A DNA stretch of 15,110 nt from Acholeplasmataceae bacterium. Its GTDB lineage: Bacteria > Bacillota_I > Bacilli_A > Acholeplasmatales > Acholeplasmataceae. Positions 6,058 to 14,796 of this stretch are shown piece by piece. Made by a program: the position numbers and the translations under genes. The notes below the pieces were generated by a model. The model was not told the origin of the DNA, ran no database searches, and saw only the letters and a program-made list of their open reading frames with translations. How positions within the stretch are numbered: position 1 is the first letter of the stretch; each line of letters starts with the position of its first letter. The DNA lies in the NCBI GenBank assembly GCA_012520715.1, contig JAAYNT010000106.1:1-15110 (forward strand). Direction: 5' to 3'.

Positions 6058-9000
6058 TTGGGGAAATTTAAATTATTTCTTGAACAATCAAAATTTGAAT
6101 CTAAAATAATTAACGACTCTGAACTTATATCTTGTGAAGTATCAAAAAGATCTAAAGTGTGGACTCTTAATATAAAGCTAAAAGAAGTGGTTTCAGTTGC
6201 TGATTTGAAACCATTTTTAGCGAATTTGAAGTCTTATTTTTTAATTATTGGTGTCGTTAATGAAATAAAAGTAAAACTACAATATGAAAAATCAAAACGA
6301 CTAAGTGACTATCAAAGAGATTATTTTGAATACGTAATTAATGAAATTGCTAAAGATAAACCTAGGTATTTAGCATTCCTATCTTTTAAAGTTGAATATT
6401 CAAATATGAAATATACAATTTACGTTGATAAAGATAGTACATACTTATCTGGTTATGCTAATAATATTGCTAAAAAGTTTAATGAATTAGGCTTACAAGT
6501 TGAAGTTGCAATTGAAGTAGACGAGTCTTTAAAATCAACTCAAGAAGAAATTCAAAAGACACTAAAAACACAAGATCAACTAGCTAAAGAAAAAGCTGAA
6601 ATTATTAAAAGTCAAAATCAAGCTCAAGCTAAAAGAAGAATTGATAGAAGAAGATCAAAACCAACATCTGTTGCTATTAATGAAATTCCAATTAGTGAAT
6701 ATACTCTTCATCAATACCGCAACCAAGTTGGAGATGTTAACTTTATTGTTGAAGGAGAAGTTATTGAAGTTGAAGTTAGAAAACTTCGAACTGTAACACT
6801 ACTTATTATGACAATTGCAGACAGTGATGATGCAATTGTTGTTAAGAAGTTTTTAAATACACCAACTCAAATTGCTGAAGCTGAAGATATTAAAGTAGGT
6901 GACTTTCTACAAGTAGAAGGTCAAGCTGAATATGATACTTACTTACAAGATACAGTTATTATGGCTAGAGTTATTACATTTTTAGATAAACTAGCTAAAA
7001 GTGAAAGAACTGATAAAGCTAAAGAAAAACGTATTGAGTTCCACGTTCATACTAAAATGAGTCAAATGGACGCCATAACTGATGCTGAGACATATTTAAA
7101 GACTGCTGAAAAATGGGGGCATAAAGCCATTGCATTTACTGATCATAATGGTATTTATGCTTTTCCAGAAATTCATAAAGCAGCTAAGAAATTAGAAATT
7201 AAACCAATTTATGGTGCTGAATTAGAATTAGTTGACTCTGATAACTTTAAAATAACAAATGACTTTGAAGACTTTAGATTAAGAGATGCAACATATGTAG
7301 TATTTGATATTGAGACTACCGGTTTATCAATTCAAAATGATGATATCATCGAAATTGGAGCTGTTAAAATTGTATCAGGTGCAATTACTGATAGATATCA
7401 AAGATTTGTTAATCCACATCGTCCTTTAAGCCAAACAATTACTAGTTTAACTGGAATTACTGATGATATGTTAGTAGACGCACCAAACATTGATGTTGTT
7501 TTAAAAGAATTTTTAGAGTTTAGTCAAGGTTCTTGTCTAGTTGCACACAATGCCCCATTTGATATGGGTCATATTGTTGAAACTGCCAAGAACTTAGAAA
7601 TTGAGATGCCAGACTTCCCAGTTATTGATACACTTAATTTAGCTAGATATTTTTATAATGATAAATTAAAATACTTTGGTCTTAATCATGTGGCAAGACT
7701 ATTTAAAGTACCACTTGATAATCACCATAGAGCTCAAGATGATGCTGATGCTACATCTAAGATTTTTTCACTAATGTTAGTTGATTTATATAAAGAAGGT
7801 ATTGAATCATTTAGTGATATTAATAAATCACTTTCACCAAATGAAAAATATAAACATATAGCTTTCCCATATCATGTTAATATTTTAGCTCAAAATCAAA
7901 TTGGTTATAAAAATTTGTTTATTATTATAAGCGAAGCACTAACAACTTACTTTTATAATGGGCCAAGGCTACTAAAAGACGTTTTAGAAGAACACCGAGA
8001 AGGATTACTTGTTGGTAGTGGTTGTTATCAAAGTGAAGTTTTTGAACTAGCACTTAATAGAAGTAATGAAGAATTAATTGAAGCAATGGCTTATTATGAC
8101 TATGTGGAAGTTCAACCACCCAATGCATATAAGCATCTAAGTGCTGATATAGGTCCAGATGGTCCTGAGATTATTAAAGCAACTATTTTAAAAATAATAA
8201 AAACAGCAAAAGCATTAGATAAAATAATAATTGCTACTGGTGATGTTCATTATTTAAATAAAGAAGATCAAATATATCGAAATATTTTCCTTCGTCAAGG
8301 TATTCCAGGTGGCGGAGTTCATCCGCTTATGAAAGCCAAAGAACTACCAGAACAACACTTACTTACAACAGATGAAATGTTAAAGGCTTTTGAATTCTTA
8401 GGAAAAGATTTGGCATATGAAATAGTTGTTACAAATACTAATAAATTAAATGATTTAATTGAACCTGTAAAAGCATTCCCAGATGTTTTATACAGTTTAA
8501 ATGATGATGCATTTAAAGATTTATTAGGTGTTGAATCAATTAATGATGAAGTAGTAAGAATTGTTAATAAAAACATGGTTAGTATTTACGGAGAAAAAAC
8601 TCCGCAAATAGTACTAGACCGAGTTAAAAAAGAACTATCAAGTATTATTGATAACCACTTTGCACCGATTTATTATATTTCATATTTACTTGTTAAAAAA
8701 TCACTAGAAGATGGATATTTAGTAGGTTCACGTGGTTCAGTTGGGTCAAGTTTAGTAGCAACGCTACTTAACATTACCGAAGTTAACCCACTACCACCAC
8801 ATTATTATTGTCCAAATCATGATTTTCAAGTGTTTAAGCTAACACAAGAACAAACAAGCTTATATCCGCAAACTAAAGAACAAATTAAGTTTAAAGAAAT
8901 AGTTAAAAAAGTTGAATCAGGTTATGATCTACCTAATAAGAAATGTCCTATTTGTCAAACACCACTTAAAAAAGATGGTCAAGATATCCCATTTGAAACC

Positions 9001-10515
9001 TTCTTAGGTTTCAAAGGTGATAAAGTACCAGATATTGATCTTAACTTCTCAGGTGATTATCAAGCAACTGCTCATGACTATGTAAGAGAACTATTAGGTG
9101 AAGATTTTACCTTTAGAGCTGGAACAATTCAAACAGTAGCCGAAAGGATTGCTTTTGGCTATGTTAAGGGGTATACCGAAGATAATAACTTAGCACTTAG
9201 AAAAGCTCAAATTAATAGGCTTGCTAAAAAAATTGAAGGAGTTAGAAGATCAACAGGACAACACCCAGGTGGAATTGTTGTTGTTCCAAAAGATCATTCA
9301 ATTTATGATGTTACACCAATTCAATTTCCAGCTGATAAAGTTGACTCAGAGTGGAAAACAACTCACTTTGATTATCACTCATTCGAAGATAACTTGCTTA
9401 AGTTAGATATATTAGGTCATGATGATCCAACAATGATTAAATTTTTAATGGATTATGTAGATGCTAATCCTGATGAGTTTGAGTTTTCTAGAGCTCAAGA
9501 TATTCCACTAGATGATCCAAAAGTTTATGAACTGTTTGCTGGAACTAAAGTTATCAATGTAAAACCAAAAGATATCTTAAGTAATGTTGCCTCGTACGGT
9601 ATACCAGAACTTGGTACTAACTTTGTAAGAGACATGTTAGAAGATACTAAACCTAATACGTTTGCTGGTCTTGTTAAGATATCAGGATTATCACATGGAA
9701 CTGACGTTTGGAGAAATAACTCTCAAGAGTTAGTAAAAGGCGAGACAGAATATGGGAAAATACCGTTTTCTAATATTATTGGTTGTCGTGATGATATTAT
9801 GGTTGATTTAATTCAAAATTATCAAATGGAACCGTACACGGCTTTTGAGATTATGGAATTTGTAAGACGCGGCAGACCGTCAGTCGATAAAACTAAGTGG
9901 TTAGAATATGTTGACATTATGAAAAAACATGATGTACCAGATTGGTATATTTGGTCAGCCGGTCAAATTAAATACATGTTTCCAAAAGCTCACGCTGCAG
10001 CATATATTTTAATGGCAATTAGAATTGCTTGGTTTAAAGTTTATAAACCAGAATTGTTTTATTCTGGATTCTTCTCAAAAAGAGCAGTACAATTTGATTA
10101 TGAAGTCATGATGGCAGGTTCAAATGCTATGATAAACGCACTTAATAAACTACAAGAAAACTTTAGAAGAACTGATAAAGATGAAAAATTAATCGTAACT
10201 TTAGGAGTTGCGCTAGAGATGACAAGACGTGGTTTAAAATTCTTACCAGTTGATATAAATAAATCAGCTGCTAAAGATTTTATTATTGAAAAAGGTGGAC
10301 TTAGAATGCCATTTATTACAATTGATGGCCTAGGAGAAGCAGTCGCATTTGATATAGTAAATAGAAGAGAAGAAAAAGAATTTACTAGCAGAAACGACGT
10401 TAGAAATCGTACAAGAATTAATAAAACAGTCTTTGAATTATTAGATAAATTTGGAGCATTTAAAGATTTAAATGAAACAAGCGATACGATAGATATCGGT
10501 TTGTTTGGATTATAA
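6058..10515 (+). CDS. polC: DNA polymerase III alpha subunit, PolC type
   Basis: Replicative DNA polymerase of low-GC Gram-positives, with built-in 3'-5' proofreading, acting at the fork with the sliding clamp. Start is TTG at 6058, supported by GTGAGGG 6 nt upstream; no upstream in-frame ATG fits. The 1485 residues are slightly above the usual 1430-1450. Order: N-terminal domain (1-200, charged linker near 160-200); OB fold (about 225-310); first PHP part with HVH (329-331), D338 and TDH (361-363); DEDDh exonuclease with D417, E419, D502, H557 and D562; second PHP part (about 595-790, GDVHY at 728-732); polymerase palm with GSRGSVGSS (890-898), PDIDLNFS (991-998; catalytic Asp992 and Asp994) and LKLDILG (third Asp1117); RRSTGQHPGG (1063-1072); C-terminal fingers and clamp-binding region, ending in FGL. 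The zinc module is unusual: CPNH (918-921) replaces the common CPNC, and 41 residues separate it from CPIC (963-966). Catalytic residues are intact. Transcribed divergently from mnmL. Confidence 0.97.
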   Translation: MGKFKLFLEQSKFESKIINDSELISCEVSKRSKVWTLNIKLKEVVSVADLKPFLANLKSYFLIIGVVNEIKVKLQYEKSKRLSDYQRDYFEYVINEIAKDKPRYLAFLSFKVEYSNMKYTIYVDKDSTYLSGYANNIAKKFNELGLQVEVAIEVDESLKSTQEEIQKTLKTQDQLAKEKAEIIKSQNQAQAKRRIDRRRSKPTSVAINEIPISEYTLHQYRNQVGDVNFIVEGEVIEVEVRKLRTVTLLIMTIADSDDAIVVKKFLNTPTQIAEAEDIKVGDFLQVEGQAEYDTYLQDTVIMARVITFLDKLAKSERTDKAKEKRIEFHVHTKMSQMDAITDAETYLKTAEKWGHKAIAFTDHNGIYAFPEIHKAAKKLEIKPIYGAELELVDSDNFKITNDFEDFRLRDATYVVFDIETTGLSIQNDDIIEIGAVKIVSGAITDRYQRFVNPHRPLSQTITSLTGITDDMLVDAPNIDVVLKEFLEFSQGSCLVAHNAPFDMGHIVETAKNLEIEMPDFPVIDTLNLARYFYNDKLKYFGLNHVARLFKVPLDNHHRAQDDADATSKIFSLMLVDLYKEGIESFSDINKSLSPNEKYKHIAFPYHVNILAQNQIGYKNLFIIISEALTTYFYNGPRLLKDVLEEHREGLLVGSGCYQSEVFELALNRSNEELIEAMAYYDYVEVQPPNAYKHLSADIGPDGPEIIKATILKIIKTAKALDKIIIATGDVHYLNKEDQIYRNIFLRQGIPGGGVHPLMKAKELPEQHLLTTDEMLKAFEFLGKDLAYEIVVTNTNKLNDLIEPVKAFPDVLYSLNDDAFKDLLGVESINDEVVRIVNKNMVSIYGEKTPQIVLDRVKKELSSIIDNHFAPIYYISYLLVKKSLEDGYLVGSRGSVGSSLVATLLNITEVNPLPPHYYCPNHDFQVFKLTQEQTSLYPQTKEQIKFKEIVKKVESGYDLPNKKCPICQTPLKKDGQDIPFETFLGFKGDKVPDIDLNFSGDYQATAHDYVRELLGEDFTFRAGTIQTVAERIAFGYVKGYTEDNNLALRKAQINRLAKKIEGVRRSTGQHPGGIVVVPKDHSIYDVTPIQFPADKVDSEWKTTHFDYHSFEDNLLKLDILGHDDPTMIKFLMDYVDANPDEFEFSRAQDIPLDDPKVYELFAGTKVINVKPKDILSNVASYGIPELGTNFVRDMLEDTKPNTFAGLVKISGLSHGTDVWRNNSQELVKGETEYGKIPFSNIIGCRDDIMVDLIQNYQMEPYTAFEIMEFVRRGRPSVDKTKWLEYVDIMKKHDVPDWYIWSAGQIKYMFPKAHAAAYILMAIRIAWFKVYKPELFYSGFFSKRAVQFDYEVMMAGSNAMINALNKLQENFRRTDKDEKLIVTLGVALEMTRRGLKFLPVDINKSAAKDFIIEKGGLRMPFITIDGLGEAVAFDIVNRREEKEFTSRNDVRNRTRINKTVFELLDKFGAFKDLNETSDTIDIGLFGL

Positions 10516-10533
10516 TATAAAATATTATATACT
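10505..10533 (+). promoter_or_regulatory. Possible promoter for the BI-1 family gene
   Basis: TATACT (10528-10533) with TTGGAT (10505-10510) 17 bp upstream. The -10 is good but the -35 is weak (3 of 6). A perfect TATAAT also occurs at 10511-10516, overlapping the polC stop, but with no -35 or TG extension. No terminator follows polC, so readthrough from polC is also possible. Confidence 0.35.
10511..10529. repeat. AT-rich inverted repeat between polC and the BI-1 gene
   Basis: TATAATAT (10511-10518) and ATATTATA (10522-10529) form an 8-bp dyad around AAA, starting inside the last codons of polC. There is no GC in the stem and no T tract after it, so it should not be an efficient terminator. 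It overlaps the candidate promoter and could be an operator or chance. Confidence 0.35.
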
Positions 10534-10556
10534 ATTATATAAAGGAAGTGATATTT

Positions 10557-11321
10557 ATGCAAAAAAGTTCGAATCCAGTATTCAAAAATCTAGAGAAAAG
10601 AGCAGATGCTTCTGTTGTTCAAGCAGCAACATTAACTGGTATTTCTCTAAAAACAATCATATTACTTGTCTTCGCATTTGGTAGTGCTATTGCCAGTGTA
10701 ATATTTGGACTAAGGGCAGTAACCATTCCTGGTGAGGGAGTCGTATTTCAAGTTGAAAGCTGGTTGCTTGCAGTCTTAGGAATTAGTTTCTTCACTTCAT
10801 TTATTAGTGTTATGATAGCTAACTTTTTCCCAAGAGTGGCCATGCCATTTTCAATATTATATGCGGTGGGACAAGGTGCATTTTTAGGAGTTATTACCGC
10901 AATCATTAATGCATTTATTCCAGGCGCAGCAGTTACGGCATTAATTGGAGTAGGATCAATTTTCTTAGTAATGTTAGTTTTATATACAAGTAGAGCATTT
11001 AGAGTAACAAATAAATTTAGAAAAGTGATGTTTGCATCACTTATCGGAATTTTACTGGCATCGCTTGTTAGTATGGTCTTATCATTATTTAAAATTGTTA
11101 TTATTCAAAGTTATCCAATTGCAATTATCCTTACAATCTTATTAATTATCTTTGGCGCATTTATGCTAATGCTAGATTTTGATTATGCTGAAAGAATTAC
11201 TCAACACGGTTTTCCAAAACAATATGAATGGATTGCAGCTTTAGGTTTAATGGTAACCTTAGTTTGGATCTATGTTCAAGTTTTAAGATTAATCGTCTTG
11301 GTCGCAGGAAGAAGGGAATAA
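10557..11321 (+). CDS. Bax inhibitor-1/YccA family integral membrane protein
   Basis: Multi-pass membrane protein resembling the bacterial Bax inhibitor-1 (YccA-like, Bax1-I_2) family. Related proteins have been described as pH-sensitive calcium leak channels or as modulators of the FtsH protease, but the role here is not known. The product is 254 residues, of which about 30 form a soluble N-terminus (SSNPVF motif, as in this subfamily). About seven hydrophobic segments follow: near residues 33-52, 70-90, 95-118, 120-142, 155-178, 183-205 and 222-245. The conserved end LDFDYAERI...YEWIAALGLMVTLVW is present. Start is ATG 10557 with AAAGGAAG (10541-10548) 8 nt upstream; an in-frame GTG at 10548 overlaps that site and is unlikely. 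It lies 41 nt after polC and is followed by a strong terminator. Confidence 0.85.
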   Translation: MQKSSNPVFKNLEKRADASVVQAATLTGISLKTIILLVFAFGSAIASVIFGLRAVTIPGEGVVFQVESWLLAVLGISFFTSFISVMIANFFPRVAMPFSILYAVGQGAFLGVITAIINAFIPGAAVTALIGVGSIFLVMLVLYTSRAFRVTNKFRKVMFASLIGILLASLVSMVLSLFKIVIIQSYPIAIILTILLIIFGAFMLMLDFDYAERITQHGFPKQYEWIAALGLMVTLVWIYVQVLRLIVLVAGRRE

Positions 11322-11337
11322 TTAATAAAAACAATTT

Positions 11338-11366
11338 AAACCCGGTTAAATCCGGGTTTTTATTTT
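11338..11366 (+). terminator. Intrinsic terminator after the BI-1 family gene
   Basis: An 8-bp stem AAACCCGG (11338-11345) with CCGGGTTT (11352-11359) and a 6-nt loop, followed by T5-A-T4 (11357-11366). The five G-C pairs make it one of the strongest hairpins in the window. Confidence 0.9.
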
Positions 11367-11367
11367 C

Positions 11368-11405
11368 AAAAAAGCCTTACAAACATATATTTATATATGT
11401 AAGGC
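11368..11405 (-). terminator. Leftward-facing terminator-like hairpin upstream of pheS
   Basis: GCCTTACA (11374-11381) and TGTAAGGC (11398-11405) form an 8-bp stem, with more AT pairing inside (ATAT at 11385-11388 with ATAT at 11393-11396). A run of six A at 11368-11373 becomes TTTTTT on the minus strand right after the stem, so it reads as an intrinsic terminator leftward. On the plus strand it has no T tract. No minus-strand gene ends here. It also fills the -35 region of pheS and could act as an operator. Confidence 0.55.
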
Positions 11406-11414
11406 CTTAAAATA

Positions 11415-11423
11415 TGGTATAAT
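11415..11423 (+). promoter_or_regulatory. Predicted pheST promoter, extended -10
   Basis: TGG-TATAAT, a perfect -10 (11418-11423) with a TGN extension, inside the same 15-mer found at leuS. The -35 region falls inside the inverted repeat at 11374-11405 and has no TTGACA match. The predicted start near 11430 gives a leader of about 14 nt with GTGAGGT (11430-11436). No T-box leader fits in this space. Confidence 0.65.
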
Positions 11424-11443
11424 TATTTAGTGAGGTAGATACT

Positions 11444-12457
11444 ATGAAATTACAACTTGAAAACTTAAAACAAACAATTATTAATGCCATTAATGAGGCT
11501 AATTCATTAGAAAATTTAGAAAACATTCATAATGAATACTTCTCTAAAAGAGGTGCATTAAGCCAAATGATGGCAAACTTAAGAAACTTAGAACCGGCCG
11601 AAAGACCGGCTTTTGGTAAATTAGTTAATACAGTTAAAGATGAAGTTAGATTACTTTTTAATAATAAAAAAGAAGAACTTGAAACAATTAAACTAAATGA
11701 AAAACTACTACTTGAAAAAGTTGATATTGAACTAGCTGGTGATAAATTTTTACAAGGTTCAATTCATCCACTTAATTTAATTATTGAAGATACTTCATCA
11801 TATTTTATTTCAAATGGATATGAAGTAGTAACTGGTCCAGAAATAGAACTTGATTTATATAACTTTGAAATGATGAATATCGCTAAAGGTCATCCAGCCA
11901 GAGAAATGCAAGATTCTTTTTACTTTGATCCAAAAACACTACTAAGAACTCATACCTCACCCGTTCAAGCAAGAACAATGCTAAAAAAAGAAGGGAAACC
12001 TCTTAAAATAATTTGTCCAGGCAAAGTATATCGCCGTGATGAAGATGATTCAACACATTCTCATCAATTTATGCAAATTGAAGGTTTAGTTATTGATAAA
12101 AATGTTAGTTTTGCTAATTTAAAAGAAACACTTCAATCGTATTTAGACTTTTTATTTAAAGGAAAAGTAGAGATGAGACTTCGTCCATCATATTTTCCTT
12201 TTACTGAGCCAAGTATTGAAGTTGATGTCTTATTTACTAAAAAAGATGGAACTACCACATTTATTGAAATATTAGGTGCTGGTATGGTTCATCCTAATGT
12301 GTTAAAAATGGGTGGATATGACCCAGAAGTATATACTGGGTTTGCATTTGGAATTGGTGTTGAACGTTTAGCAATGCTAAGATATCAAATAGAAGAAATT
12401 AGAAACTTCTATAATAATGATTTAAGATTTTTAAAACAATTTAAGGAGGAATTTTAA
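11444..12457 (+). CDS. pheS: Phenylalanine--tRNA ligase alpha subunit
   Basis: Catalytic subunit of the alpha2-beta2 class II synthetase that charges tRNA-Phe in the cytoplasm. The 337 residues match the bacterial length (about 340). An N-terminal coiled-coil arm (about 1-90) binds tRNA. The catalytic core starts at HPLNL (109-113) and includes RTHTSPVQ (168-175), motif 2 KVYRRDEDDSTHSHQF (194-209) with the QIEG that follows, FTEPSIEVD (253-261) for Phe recognition, and motif 3 GFAFGIGVERLAMLRY (299-314). Start is ATG 11444, with GTGAGGT 7 nt upstream. First gene of a pheS-pheT-rlmN unit; pheT starts 2 nt after its stop, and the pheT ribosome site lies inside the pheS 3' end. Confidence 0.97.
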   Translation: MKLQLENLKQTIINAINEANSLENLENIHNEYFSKRGALSQMMANLRNLEPAERPAFGKLVNTVKDEVRLLFNNKKEELETIKLNEKLLLEKVDIELAGDKFLQGSIHPLNLIIEDTSSYFISNGYEVVTGPEIELDLYNFEMMNIAKGHPAREMQDSFYFDPKTLLRTHTSPVQARTMLKKEGKPLKIICPGKVYRRDEDDSTHSHQFMQIEGLVIDKNVSFANLKETLQSYLDFLFKGKVEMRLRPSYFPFTEPSIEVDVLFTKKDGTTTFIEILGAGMVHPNVLKMGGYDPEVYTGFAFGIGVERLAMLRYQIEEIRNFYNNDLRFLKQFKEEF

Positions 12458-12459
12458 AA

Positions 12460-14796
12460 ATGATTATTACTAAATCACAACTTGAAAAATATATTAAAAT
12501 TCCTAATAATATATTTGAATTAACTAATGCTCATATTACTGAAGTTGAATCATTTACAAATTCTTTTGTTGATGCAAAAGGAATTGTAACAGGTAAGGTG
12601 TTATCAAAAGATAAACACCCTAACGCTGATACACTATCACTTACAACAGTTGATGTTGGTGATGGTAAAATTAGAAATATTGTATGTGGAGCAAGTAACG
12701 TTGAAGCAGGACAATACGTAATCGTTGCTCTTGTTGGAGCGGTATTACCAGGTGGATTTGAAATTAAAGATGCCACAATTCGTGGTGTTGCTTCAGAAGG
12801 TATGATTTGTTCACTTGAAGAACTTCATATTGAAAATATACCAGAAAAATACGCAGATGGAATTTTTCATTTCCCAGAACCAGTAGAACTGGGAGTAGAT
12901 GCATTATCTGCACTTAAGTTTGATGGATTTGTTATGGAGTTAGATCTAACTCCAAATAACGGACATTTACTATCAGCACTAGGTTATGCATATGATCTTG
13001 CTGCAGTAACTAATCAAAAGATTACTCTTCCTAAATATAAAATTGAAGAAATAGAGGAAGAAAACCCACTAACAGTAACTATTTTAGATGAAGGATGTAG
13101 TTTATATTTTGCAAGAATGCTAGATGTAGAAATTAAACCATCACCTTGGTGGCTACAAAGTGAGTTAATAAAACGTGGAATTGAGCCAATTAATAATGTT
13201 GTTGATATTTCAAATTTTGTTATGTTTGAATATGGTACACCACTTCACATGTTTGATGCTGATTTATTTGGCTCAAATGAAATAGTTATAAGAAGTGCTA
13301 ATGACGGTGAAGAAATTGAAACACTAGCTGGCAATAAGCACAAATTATCAAGTGAAGATCTAGTAATTACAAATGGCAAAATCCCAACAGCAGTAGCTGG
13401 TGTAGTTGGCCTTAGTAATTCAATGATTCTTCCAACAACTAAAAGAGTAATTATTGAAGCTGCTCATTTTGAACCCGAAAGAATTCAAAAAACAGCAGCT
13501 AAAATAGGTAGATCTGATTCATCACTACGCTTTGAACGTGGTGTTAGTCAACAAATGGTAATTCATGCGATGGATTTAGCTGCTTACTTACTTGTTGAAT
13601 ATGCAAACGGTAAAGTTTACAAAGGATTAGAAATTGCTCAAGTTACAGTTTCAAGGCCTGCGGTAATTGACTTAAAAGTAAGTTATGTTAATAAACTTTT
13701 GGGAATTAAACTAACTAAAAAACAAATTATCTCATACTTAGAAAAATTAGATTTCCAGGTAGAATTAAAAGATAACTTTATTAGAGTAACAGTTCCAACA
13801 AGAAGACCAGATATTAAAATTGAGGCTGATTTAGTTGAAGAAATCGGACGTTTATATGGTTATAACAATATTAAGAATAAACCACTATTAAGCGATTTAC
13901 AAGGTGGTAAGACTATATTTGATGAAAAGATTTCTTACTTAAGAAGAGATCTAGCAAGCCTTGGACTAAATGAGATTATCTCATATAGTCTACTAGATGA
14001 AAAATCAGTTCATATGTTTAATAATATTGGTACACCATACGAAGTATTAAAACCGATTACTGAAGATAGAAAAGTAATGAGACAAAGTTTATTAAACGGA
14101 GTTTTTAATACTTATAAATATAATATTAGTCGCCAAAATAAAGAAGTTAATATATTTGAAATTGGTCATGTTTATGCAAAAGATATTGAGAAAACATATT
14201 TATCAGCACTAATTAACCAACCTCTAAATCATAACTTATGGCAAGGAAATAAAGTTGATGTTGACTTTTATACAATTAAAGGATTATTAGAAGTTGTATT
14301 TAATAAATTTGGTATTAGTTTTTCATACCAAGTATCTAATAACGAAAGTTTCCATCCATTCCGTCAAGCATACATTATTTATGAAGATGAAATAGTTGGT
14401 ATCTTAGGAGAAATTCATCCAAAACTATTAAAAGATGAAAGAGTATATGCACTTGAAGTAAACTTAGAAAAACTACTAACAAAAGAAGTAGTAAATGACT
14501 ATATTCCAGTTTCAAGATATCCTTCAATTGAACGTGATATTGCTTTTGTTGTTTCAAAAGAAATATCTGTTAACAAAATAGAGGCTATTATTGAACAAAC
14601 AGCTCGTAAATATTTAGTAAGTTTAAACTTATTTGATGTTTATGAAGGTGAAAACATTAAAAAAGATAAAAGATCACTTGCATATCGCTTAGTTTTTAAT
14701 TCAAATGAGAAAACTTTAGAATCAAGTGATGTTGACAAAGTAATGAGAAGTGTAATGAACCGCTTATCTCATTTATTTGAGGCTGAAATTAGATGA
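12460..14796 (+). CDS. pheT: Phenylalanine--tRNA ligase beta subunit
   Basis: Structural, tRNA-binding and editing subunit of PheRS; pairs with PheS. The 778 residues are close to the family norm (about 800). Order: an EMAP-II-like tRNA-binding domain (about 40-150, with HPNADTLS and ASEGMICS), the B3/4 editing domain (about 205-380), the B5 domain ending in PTRRPDIKIEADLVEEIGR, a degenerate synthetase-like core, and the C-terminal FDX-ACB anticodon-binding domain (last 95 or so residues, SRYPSIERDIAFVV). Start is ATG 12460 with AAGGAGG at 12443-12449. The stop is TGA, which shows TGA is not a Trp codon here, and it overlaps the rlmN start by 4 nt (ATGA). Confidence 0.97.
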   Translation: MIITKSQLEKYIKIPNNIFELTNAHITEVESFTNSFVDAKGIVTGKVLSKDKHPNADTLSLTTVDVGDGKIRNIVCGASNVEAGQYVIVALVGAVLPGGFEIKDATIRGVASEGMICSLEELHIENIPEKYADGIFHFPEPVELGVDALSALKFDGFVMELDLTPNNGHLLSALGYAYDLAAVTNQKITLPKYKIEEIEEENPLTVTILDEGCSLYFARMLDVEIKPSPWWLQSELIKRGIEPINNVVDISNFVMFEYGTPLHMFDADLFGSNEIVIRSANDGEEIETLAGNKHKLSSEDLVITNGKIPTAVAGVVGLSNSMILPTTKRVIIEAAHFEPERIQKTAAKIGRSDSSLRFERGVSQQMVIHAMDLAAYLLVEYANGKVYKGLEIAQVTVSRPAVIDLKVSYVNKLLGIKLTKKQIISYLEKLDFQVELKDNFIRVTVPTRRPDIKIEADLVEEIGRLYGYNNIKNKPLLSDLQGGKTIFDEKISYLRRDLASLGLNEIISYSLLDEKSVHMFNNIGTPYEVLKPITEDRKVMRQSLLNGVFNTYKYNISRQNKEVNIFEIGHVYAKDIEKTYLSALINQPLNHNLWQGNKVDVDFYTIKGLLEVVFNKFGISFSYQVSNNESFHPFRQAYIIYEDEIVGILGEIHPKLLKDERVYALEVNLEKLLTKEVVNDYIPVSRYPSIERDIAFVVSKEISVNKIEAIIEQTARKYLVSLNLFDVYEGENIKKDKRSLAYRLVFNSNEKTLESSDVDKVMRSVMNRLSHLFEAEIR

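Noticed and set aside
10098..10562. 154-residue open frame antisense to the polC 3' end
   Set aside because: It is low-complexity Ser/Leu-rich, mirrors the polC codons, and has no ribosome site or recognisable domain. Shadow of polC.
11228..11410. 60-residue open frame over the BI-1 gene end and its terminator
   Set aside because: It is out of frame with the BI-1 gene, runs through two hairpins and the spacer, and has no ribosome site or family resemblance.
14794..14796. TGA as a tryptophan codon (Mycoplasma code)
   Set aside because: TGA ends pheT exactly at the family C-terminus and overlaps the rlmN start as ATGA. All Trp positions in the window use TGG.
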